Shown here piece after piece: positions 30,176-36,731 of a DNA stretch of 36,731 nt. The notes under the pieces are model-generated. The model had not been told where the DNA came from. It saw nothing but the letters and a program-made list of their open reading frames with translations, and made no database searches. The DNA comes from an uncultured Roseiflexus sp. (GTDB lineage Bacteria > Chloroflexota > Chloroflexia > Chloroflexales > Roseiflexaceae), in the NCBI GenBank assembly GCA_937935075.1, contig CALGYB010000168.1:1-36731 (forward strand), read 5' to 3'. The position numbers were made by a program, and so were the translations under genes. Numbering within the stretch: the first letter of the stretch is position 1; each line of letters starts with the position of its first letter.

Positions 30176-31237
30176 ATGCAACACATCTCTCGCCTCACCG
30201 CCGCACGTGCCGCCGCCGAAACGCTGGTGGCATCCGGTCGCATCCCTGGCGTAGTCGTCGCTGTGGCGATGGACCGCCAGCAACCGGAGGTATTCGCAGC
30301 AGGAACGGACGCTGACGGACGCCCGCTCGTTCCCGACGATCTCTTCCCGGTCGCCTCGATCACCAAACTGGCAACAGCGCTGGCGGTGCTGCGACTGGTT
30401 GATCGCGGGCTGATCGACCTGGATGACCCGGCGGATCGGTTTCTGAAGCGGACTGAGCCGCATCCAGGCGTTACTATTCGCCGGCTGCTCTGTCACACGG
30501 CAGGATTCGCCATTGACCTGAATGCCGATGAGGCGCCGTATGAACCGGGGTTGACGTGGGACACGCTGGGGCAGGCGTGTTTGCGGTCACAACTGCGTCA
30601 TCCACCGGGAAGCGAGGTGCTCTACAGCAATATCGGGTATGGCGTGCTGGCGCTGGTGGCGGAAGCGCGCGCCAGCGCGCGCTTCCGCGACGCGCTGCGC
30701 GATCTGGTGCTGACGCCGCTGGGCATCGAGGGGTATCTGGGAGAAGAACCGCCGCGCGCGCCGGCGCGCATCGCCGATGTGCGCGGTCGCCATCGCGCAA
30801 CGCCGCTCGAACCGTTCAACTCATCGTTCTGGCGGTCGCTGGCGCTGCCGTGGGCAGGACTGGTGCTGACAGCAGCAGGCGCCCTGGCGCTGGTTCGCGC
30901 GTTTTGCGGGCATCCGCCGGGCTTCCTGAGTCCGCCGCTGCGCGCTGCAGCGGTTGCCAACCAGACGGATGACCTGCCCGGCGGGTTTATCGAGCCGTTG
31001 CGCTGGAACCCCTGCCCGTGGGGATTGGGACCGGAAGTGCGTGGCGAAAAGGAACCGCACTGGCTTCCCAGGGGTGTTGGCGCCGACTCATTCGGGCACA
31101 CCGGCGCATCGGGGTGTCTGGCGTGGGCAGCGCCGGGGAGTGGCGTCGCCTGGGCAATCCTCGGCGCGCGCACCGCCGACAGCGGCTGGCTGTTGCGCCA
31201 TTCGGGAGCGATCAGCGCAGCGTTGGCAGGGGGTTGA
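30176..31237 (+). CDS. Beta-lactamase-fold serine hydrolase
   Basis: A 353-residue member of the class C beta-lactamase/esterase/DD-peptidase-like group. The catalytic Ser-x-x-Lys is SITK near residue 61, followed by the Tyr-x-Asn motif LYSNIGYG near 150, and the His-Thr-Gly motif SFGHTGASG near 308. No signal peptide is visible, so it appears to be cytosolic. Such proteins act as esterases or D-amino-acid peptidases; beta-lactam resistance should not be assumed. The ATG at 30176 has no ribosome site close by, so initiation may be leaderless or weak. It starts 36 nt after the ACT protein. Confidence 0.87.
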   Translation: MQHISRLTAARAAAETLVASGRIPGVVVAVAMDRQQPEVFAAGTDADGRPLVPDDLFPVASITKLATALAVLRLVDRGLIDLDDPADRFLKRTEPHPGVTIRRLLCHTAGFAIDLNADEAPYEPGLTWDTLGQACLRSQLRHPPGSEVLYSNIGYGVLALVAEARASARFRDALRDLVLTPLGIEGYLGEEPPRAPARIADVRGRHRATPLEPFNSSFWRSLALPWAGLVLTAAGALALVRAFCGHPPGFLSPPLRAAAVANQTDDLPGGFIEPLRWNPCPWGLGPEVRGEKEPHWLPRGVGADSFGHTGASGCLAWAAPGSGVAWAILGARTADSGWLLRHSGAISAALAGG

Positions 31238-31630
31238 ACGTTGCGGGTGGAAGGCAGGGGCGCGGCGCTGATGCGCCCCACAGCCGTGCATCCGTGCGCG
31301 TGGCGCCGGTTGCAGGTGTTCAACAGGCAAAGACACGGGGTTGAAGGTGGAAGGTGGGAAGATGGTGCGTTGCACGTTGAATGTTAAGCGTCGAACGTGC
31401 AACGGTGCGAAGGTGAAAGGTGCAAAGGTGGCAGGTAAAAGGCACAAAGGTGAATCTCCACTGCCTGCTCCCCACTGCCCATTGCCTGCTCCCTACTCCC
31501 TGACCAGTTCCTGGTTCTCGGTTCCTGGTTCCCGGTTCTTCACAACCGCAACAAAGGGGAACACATGCGCGTACTATTGTCAGGGATGCGATCAACCGGA
31601 TGTATCGCGTGATAGCAAACGAGGAACGAG
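31238..31630. other. Intergenic region rich in short word repeats
   Basis: 393 bp without a supported gene. The left half repeats GAAGGTG / AAAGGTG-type words; the right half has CTGCCTGCTCCC and GGTTCCTGGTTC repeats. This looks like slipped-strand intergenic filler. No hairpin with a T run was found after the hydrolase. Confidence 0.6.
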
Positions 31631-32062
31631 ATGAACGGGAACGGTTATCGGAACAATTCAGGCGGTTCTTGGGGCATTCCGCCGCTCTACATCTACATCG
31701 GCATCGGTATTGCGGCGATCATCATCGTATCGATCATTGGCGGGTTGTTGAGCGCAGGGGTGCAGGCATATTTTGCCGTTGCTGCGGGCATCCTGCTAGT
31801 GCTGGCGAATCTGCGCGATCTGCTGAGCGGGAGCAACAGCGGCGCTGCCCTGATGAACACTATGATCGGCGCTGCGCTGATCTTTTTCTTCCTGGGAAGC
31901 GCCTTTGGCTGGGTCTGGTACATTCCTGCGCTGCTGCTGCTGGTGGCTGCGGCGCCGCTGGGACTGCGTCGCGCAGACGTCTACACCGTCTATCTCGACG
32001 CCGCGCGTTCGATGGCCGCCAATGTGCAGCGCGCTGTGGGTGGGCGAACGCGCCTGCCGTAG
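31631..32062 (+). CDS. Small membrane protein of unknown function
   Basis: A 143-residue protein I cannot assign. It has an Asn/Gly-rich cytosolic start (MNGNGYRNNSGGSWG), then four hydrophobic helices at about 18-42, 47-62, 73-90 and 92-110, and a short soluble tail ending in GGRTRLP. No conserved catalytic residue is apparent. The ATG at 31631 has GAGGAACG upstream. It is convergent with the hybrid kinase gene, with only 5 nt between stop codons. Base composition matches the neighbours, so it is a believable gene. Confidence 0.7.
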   Translation: MNGNGYRNNSGGSWGIPPLYIYIGIGIAAIIIVSIIGGLLSAGVQAYFAVAAGILLVLANLRDLLSGSNSGAALMNTMIGAALIFFFLGSAFGWVWYIPALLLLVAAAPLGLRRADVYTVYLDAARSMAANVQRAVGGRTRLP

Positions 32063-32067
32063 CAGCC

Positions 32068-34608
32068 CTATGACAGATCGGCAAGAAACTGCCGCACGGT
32101 TGCGCGAAACTCGTCAGCCTCAAATGGCTTCTCGATATGTCGCACACCGCTGTGTTCGAGAAAAGTGCGCGTGCTGGAGCTGGCTGTGTCGCCGCTAACG
32201 AACAGGATGCGGCGCGCCAGGTGCGGCGCGCGCTGTTTCAATTCCGCAAATAGTTTGTCGCCGCTCATCCCTGGCATCCGCACATCACAGATAATGAGAT
32301 CGTAGACATTGCGGTTGATCCAATCTAGCGCCAGCGCCCCATCACGGCACACGTCAACTGTCCATCCCTCATCGCGCAGCAGACGGGCGATCAGTTCGGC
32401 AACCGGCGCTTCATCATCAACGACCAGCACGTGATGCGTCTGCAACGATTGCGCAACGCTCGCTGGCGTGTTGACGGCATGTTCTGGAAACTGCCGTTGC
32501 ACCGGCAATTCGACGGTAAAACAAGCGCCCCTGCCAGGCGTGCTACTGACGCGAATATCTCCGTGATACTGTTTGACGATGCCATAGCAGATCGAAAGCC
32601 CCAGACCGGTCCCTTCACCGATGGGTTTGGTGGTAAAGAACGGCTCGAACACCAGCGGCAGATGTTCGGGTAAAATGCCCGGACCGGTATCGGCAACGTC
32701 GATCACGATGCGCGATTGACCGTCGTGCTCTTCTGCGCGCGTTGTGATGATAATCCGCCGCTCGCCATTCCAGGTTGCCAGCGCCTGTTGCGCGTTATTC
32801 AGCAGGTTGAGCAGCACCTGTTTGATCGCTGTGGCATCGGCGACCGTCATGGGCAATTGAGGGGCAAGGCGTTCTTCCACCGTAATGGTATGGCTGTGCA
32901 TCTGATAAGCGAGCAATCCCAAGACCTGACGCACCGCCATATTCAGATCGACCTCTTCCAGATGCGCTGCGCGCTGTCGCGCAAACGCCAGGAGATTCTG
33001 GACAATCCGCCGCGCACGTGTCGCGCCTTCGACGATCATCGCCAGATCGTGCTGCATCTCCGCCGGCGCCGTCTGTTGCAACAAACTGGCAAACCCCAGC
33101 ACAGCAGTGAGCGGATTGTTCAGTTCGTGCGCGACCCCCGCGACCAGTTCACCAACGGCTTTGAGACGCTCGGACTGGATCAGTCGTTGTTGTGCGACGC
33201 GCAGATCGGCGAGCGCTTTCTCACGCGCCTGGTGCAATTGTGCATTTTGAAGAGCAACCGCGAGATGCTGCGCGAGATCGGCAAGCGTGCGTATCTCGAT
33301 GGCAGGAAACGCATAGGGTTGACGACTCGCCAGGAGAAGCATGCCAGGCACGTTCCTGTTATCGGTGATCGGAACCACAAGGCACGACCGCATGCCTGCC
33401 GACGTCAGACGATGCACCAGAGGGTTGTTGGATGCGCCGTGCATCGGCAAGACGCGCGGTTGGCGCTGTTCCATGATGGAATGGAGCAGACGCGACTCCT
33501 GATCGCTGTAGAGCGCGTTCTCTGCATCCGGCTCGTCAATCTCTGGATAACGTGCTATCAACTTCAGGCGCTGGTCAGTACGATCGATCAACGCAAGTTC
33601 AGCGGCGTCGAGTGAAACGACGCTGCGCAGATGTTCAACCAGGTAATTGAAAATCTGGCGCAGATCGTGAGTGGCTGTGATCGTCCGTGCAATCTTGCCG
33701 ACGAACGCCAGGCGGTTGCTCTGTTCACGCGCGCGACGGTAGAGCTCGGCATTACGCACCGCCAGCGCTGCGTAGGCGGCAAATGCCTGGGCGCGCGCGG
33801 CATCGGCGCGGGTGTAGCGGTTCGGCAGTCGGCTTTCAATCATCAGGATGCCAACCGCCTCGCCCTGTGCCCGGAGCGGCATGCCTAGCCGACTATGGTA
33901 CGCGCCCGCGTGCTGCGGAGTCGCTCCCGTGTCGGTCGCATCGCGCAAAATAATCGGCTCTTCTGCCGCTTCGATCCGGTTGAGCAATGGATCATTGCGG
34001 GGAAATCGTCCATCGTTCGAAGGGTCATGCCCGGAGAACCCCCGCCTTGCCGCGATATAATACCCGGCATCGTCGCGCAGAATCACTGCGGCAGCATCGT
34101 AGGACACAACACTGTGCAGTTGCTCGAGAATAACGTCCAGGAGCCGATCGCGGTCGAGCGTTGACAGCAGCGCGTGGGTCACGTACTGGACACTGCTGGC
34201 GAATTGATGTTCAGGCGTCTCCCCGCCTTCGAACCAGACGAGCAGCAGGCGGACCGCCTGCCCCTCCTGATCGCGCACCGGATAGGCATTCCAGCGGCGG
34301 GTCAGCGTGCAGCCTACCTCGGTCGGCGGCACAGGATCGGCAGCGCGTATTCCCGCTGTCGAGAGCCAGAGTTCATCGAGACGATCCTCGGTAAAGCGGG
34401 GAATCACCTCACAGCAGAGGCGCCCGGTAATGGGTGCGTCGAGCCGAATGCCCAGCCGCGCGCAGGCGCGCGCATTGATCGCAAGGATGCGAAATTCCGG
34501 CAGCGATACGATCAGGATCCCAGCCGGAATATGGTCGATGACATCATACAGCAGATCCGTTCTGTCTGGCTGATCATACAATGGCGAGTGCTGCATAACG
34601 AAGGTCAC
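32068..34608 (-). CDS. Hybrid histidine kinase (PAS, two GAF, HisKA, HATPase, receiver)
   Basis: An 846-residue cytosolic hybrid kinase with no membrane helix. Order: PAS-like domain (about 20-125), two GAF-type domains (about 140-285 and 300-455), HisKA with His494 in [15 protein letters not shown], HATPase_c (about 590-705) with DTGPGI and GTGLGLSI, then a receiver domain (about 730-846) with Asp775 in ICDVRMP and Lys in HIEKPFE. Input is probably a soluble ligand or redox/light signal through the GAF domains; no Cys-ligand motif for bilin is evident. Start: GTG at 34608 overlaps the asnS stop (GTGA); ATG at 34596 is an alternative and leaves 842 residues. Adjacent asnS may only share the transcript. 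Confidence 0.9.
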   Translation of the reverse strand: MTFVMQHSPLYDQPDRTDLLYDVIDHIPAGILIVSLPEFRILAINARACARLGIRLDAPITGRLCCEVIPRFTEDRLDELWLSTAGIRAADPVPPTEVGCTLTRRWNAYPVRDQEGQAVRLLLVWFEGGETPEHQFASSVQYVTHALLSTLDRDRLLDVILEQLHSVVSYDAAAVILRDDAGYYIAARRGFSGHDPSNDGRFPRNDPLLNRIEAAEEPIILRDATDTGATPQHAGAYHSRLGMPLRAQGEAVGILMIESRLPNRYTRADAARAQAFAAYAALAVRNAELYRRAREQSNRLAFVGKIARTITATHDLRQIFNYLVEHLRSVVSLDAAELALIDRTDQRLKLIARYPEIDEPDAENALYSDQESRLLHSIMEQRQPRVLPMHGASNNPLVHRLTSAGMRSCLVVPITDNRNVPGMLLLASRQPYAFPAIEIRTLADLAQHLAVALQNAQLHQAREKALADLRVAQQRLIQSERLKAVGELVAGVAHELNNPLTAVLGFASLLQQTAPAEMQHDLAMIVEGATRARRIVQNLLAFARQRAAHLEEVDLNMAVRQVLGLLAYQMHSHTITVEERLAPQLPMTVADATAIKQVLLNLLNNAQQALATWNGERRIIITTRAEEHDGQSRIVIDVADTGPGILPEHLPLVFEPFFTTKPIGEGTGLGLSICYGIVKQYHGDIRVSSTPGRGACFTVELPVQRQFPEHAVNTPASVAQSLQTHHVLVVDDEAPVAELIARLLRDEGWTVDVCRDGALALDWINRNVYDLIICDVRMPGMSGDKLFAELKQRAPHLARRILFVSGDTASSSTRTFLEHSGVRHIEKPFEADEFRATVRQFLADLS

Positions 34609-35927
34609 GGATACATACGATACAGCATGCGCGGAAAGGGTATGGTTTCACGAATGTGATGCGTACCGGCAATCCAGGCGGTCGCGCGCTCGATGCCCAT
34701 GCCAAACCCACTGTGCGGTACGCTGCCATAGCGCCGCAGATCGATGTACCAGCGGTAATCATCCACGTTCAACCCGTACTCTCGAATGCGGCGTTCGAGC
34801 AGCGCGGCATCGTGAATGCGCTGCGAGCCGCCGATGATCTCGCCATACCCCTCTGGCGCCAGCAGATCGGCGCAGAGGGCAACTTCGGGACGATCTGGAT
34901 CGGGTTCCATGTAAAAGGCTTTGATGGCGCTCGGGAAGCGCTCGACAAACACCGGACGATCAAACATGGACGCGATCAGGGTTTCGTGTGGCGCGCCAAG
35001 GTCTTCCCCCCATTCCAGCGGCGTACATCCTTCGACTTCCGAATACCGCTCGGCGATGAGGCGCAGCGCTTCGTCATAGGTAATGCGCGGGAACGGCGGT
35101 ATGCACCGCTCGAGCGGCTTTGTGTCGCGTTCGAGGGTGGCGAGGTCGTCGGCGCGGCGTTCGAGTACACGCTGCACAATGGCGCTGACAAATTGTTCCT
35201 GTAGCGCCAGATTGTCGTCGTGCAGGGCGAATGCCACTTCCGGCTCGATCATCCAGAATTCGGTCAGGTGCCGGCGCGTCTTCGACTTTTCGGCCCGAAA
35301 CGTCGGACCAAAACAGTAGACTTTTCCGAAACTCATCATGCCGGCTTCAACGTAGAGTTGACCGGTCTGCCCGAGGTATGCCGTGCCAAGATCGAAGTAG
35401 GGCGTAGCAAAGAGGTTCGTGGTGCCCTCCGCAGCGCATGGCGTGAGGATGGGCGTATCAAAGCGGACAAACCCCTGCGCGTTGAGCCATTCCTGCGCGG
35501 CAGCAATGATCTCGGCACGAATGCGCAGTAGTGCGTGCTGCTTCGCGGAACGCACCCAGAGATGCCGGTGTTCCATCAGGAACTCGACGCCGTGTTCCTT
35601 GGGCTGGATTGGATACTCTGGTGAAACCTGGATGATCTCGATACTGCTCACATCGAGTTCGAACCCGCCCGGAGCGCGCTCGTCGGCGCGAACGGCGCCT
35701 GTGATACGGCACGAACTTTCGAGGGTCAACCGCTGTGCGGCGGTGAACGTCTCCTCGGAGACATTCTTGCGAAACACAACACACTGAATGACGCCGCTCC
35801 CGTCGCGCAGCCGGATAAAGACCAGTTTCCCTTTCTCGGTCTTGTGAGCGACCCATCCGGCCAGAGTGACCGTCTGCCCGTTATGGCGAGCAATGTCGCT
35901 GATAGTGGCTGTAGGAAGAAGTGACAT
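34605..35927 (-). CDS. asnS: Asparaginyl-tRNA synthetase
   Basis: A 440-residue class IIb aminoacyl-tRNA synthetase that charges tRNA(Asn). The N-terminal OB-fold anticodon-binding domain (about 15-105) contains [19 protein letters not shown]. Motif 2 is [21 protein letters not shown]; motif 3 is [13 protein letters not shown] near the C-terminus. The segment [21 protein letters not shown] favours Asn over Asp enzymes. The length is normal. It is the first gene of a two-gene unit with the hybrid kinase, whose start overlaps or nearly abuts its stop. An extended -10 lies about 38 nt upstream of the ATG. Confidence 0.93.
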   Translation of the reverse strand: MSLLPTATISDIARHNGQTVTLAGWVAHKTEKGKLVFIRLRDGSGVIQCVVFRKNVSEETFTAAQRLTLESSCRITGAVRADERAPGGFELDVSSIEIIQVSPEYPIQPKEHGVEFLMEHRHLWVRSAKQHALLRIRAEIIAAAQEWLNAQGFVRFDTPILTPCAAEGTTNLFATPYFDLGTAYLGQTGQLYVEAGMMSFGKVYCFGPTFRAEKSKTRRHLTEFWMIEPEVAFALHDDNLALQEQFVSAIVQRVLERRADDLATLERDTKPLERCIPPFPRITYDEALRLIAERYSEVEGCTPLEWGEDLGAPHETLIASMFDRPVFVERFPSAIKAFYMEPDPDRPEVALCADLLAPEGYGEIIGGSQRIHDAALLERRIREYGLNVDDYRWYIDLRRYGSVPHSGFGMGIERATAWIAGTHHIRETIPFPRMLYRMYP

Positions 35928-35964
35928 AACCGTACTTCCGTCGTTCTTCGATTTGTTGAAAATG

Positions 35965-35973
35965 AGTATAGCA
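35965..35973 (-). promoter_or_regulatory. Extended -10 promoter of asnS
   Basis: On the minus strand this reads TGCTATACT: a good TATACT with the TG of an extended -10. The surrounding AT-rich sequence sets it off from the GC-rich gene. The transcript would start near 35958, about 31 nt before the ATG. Confidence 0.6.
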
Positions 35974-35985
35974 TATTACTTGGTT

Positions 35986-36013
35986 AAAAACCGCATAAGT
36001 CCTGCGGTCTTTT
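35986..36013. terminator. Small bidirectional terminator-like hairpin
   Basis: ACCGCA and TGCGGT form a 6-bp stem around a 7-nt loop. On the minus strand it is followed by five T, on the plus strand by CTTTT. It lies directly upstream of the asnS promoter. The short stem makes it a weak terminator; it may insulate asnS. Confidence 0.5.
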
Positions 36014-36262
36014 CATCATCGCAACGTTACAATCTTGTCAGCGTTGGACTGCGGGGAAGGCAGGCTTCTCGCTTTCACAAGCGATTCTTTGGGTCGGCGG
36101 AGCAACGTGTGCTGGCGCCTGCTGCAACCATTCCGCCGCCGACCCTTTATTTCGAGGACCTTCCCTGAACCTCTTTTGTGCGCTGCGATACGCTTCTTTC
36201 CGGCAGCGGAGACGTTGCGGTGCAACGTCTCCACCTTCCTGCAACCTTCAACCTCTGACCTT

Positions 36263-36368
36263 TCTCGCCTCACCCCTCTCGCCTCACCCCTCTCGCCTCA
36301 CCCCTCTCGCCTCACCCCTCTCGCCTCACCCCTCTCGCCTCACCCCTCTCGCCTCACCCCTCTCGCCT
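36263..36368. repeat. 14-bp tandem repeat, seven and a half copies
   Basis: The unit TCTCGCCTCACCCC repeats at 36263, 36277, 36291, 36305, 36319, 36333 and 36347, with a partial eighth. All full copies are identical. It ends where the MITE element begins. No spacer is present, so it is a simple slippage array. Confidence 0.95.
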
Positions 36369-36472
36369 AATAGACTGATCAACCAGATGTCGCACAATCA
36401 TTGCCCGTGTTGACCGTCTTGCGGCTGACGTTGGCTTCGACAGGCTCAGCCAACGTCAGCCGCTCCACGTCC

Positions 36473-36727
<255 letters not shown>

Positions 36728-36731
36728 TTAT

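Noticed and set aside
35986-36013. T-box or attenuator leader for asnS
   Set aside because: The hairpin lies upstream of the -10, so it is not in the asnS transcript, and no T-box core motif is seen.
36263-36368. Possible CRISPR array
   Set aside because: Units are 14 bp, adjacent and identical, which is simple slippage.

Overview
The window looks like chromosomal DNA of a GC-rich filamentous anoxygenic phototroph of the Chloroflexota, closest in style to Roseiflexus. This rests on recalled gene and repeat style, not on a database match. Supporting signs are high GC, many GTG starts, a CtaA-CtaB fusion, a fused biotin carboxylase/BCCP, a GAF-rich hybrid kinase, and intergenic gaps full of short palindromic repeats. 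No rRNA, tRNA, CRISPR array, transposase or phage gene was seen.

Layout. 1-303 holds 61-bp GC-hairpin tandem repeats. 304-5985 (minus) is a housekeeping run: gmk, yqeY-like, a 7TM-HDIG phosphodiesterase (PgpH type), ybeY, a DgkA-type lipid kinase and a GT4 glycosyltransferase. The yqeY/pgpH/ybeY/dgkA part recalls the Firmicutes order. Divergent from gmk is rqcH (NFACT, 6022-7773), from a shared bidirectional -10 region. Next come a lone Flp-type pilin gene (minus) with a clear terminator, then a plus-strand set: a small accessory-like protein, biotin carboxylase-BCCP and a DapA-superfamily aldolase. A minus-strand block follows: glycosyltransferase, HAD phosphatase, GlcF-type Fe-S protein, and an OmpR-type regulator whose phospho-acceptor Asp is Glu.

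17.4-24 kb is the most interesting part. It has a frameshifted secreted protein behind a perfect dyad, a CaCA-family antiporter, and a signalling cassette. In the cassette a PstS-like phosphate-binding lipoprotein is translationally coupled to a membrane histidine kinase, followed by a single-domain response regulator. A convergent six-helix/coiled-coil/STAS protein sits next to it. No pstC, pstA or pstB is present, so the binding protein may serve as a sensor rather than a transporter subunit.

24.4-31.2 kb (plus) carries a phosphohexomutase-like protein with an unusual fourth domain, the CtaA(half)-CtaB fusion, an alpha/beta hydrolase, a decayed second alpha/beta hydrolase, an ACT-domain protein and a beta-lactamase-fold serine hydrolase. 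31.6-35.9 kb has a small membrane protein and asnS followed by an 842-846 aa hybrid histidine kinase abutting it.

Gaps between genes carry at least two MITE-like families. One is about 140 bp, with imperfect terminal inverted repeats and a perfect 16-17-bp internal hairpin (near 15.7, 27.9, 28.2 and 36.4 kb). The other is about 92 bp with its own hairpin (tandem at 36.5-36.7 kb, plus an end fused to a stop codon at 11.43 kb). A 44-bp tandem array at 24.25 kb looks derived from the first family's hairpin.
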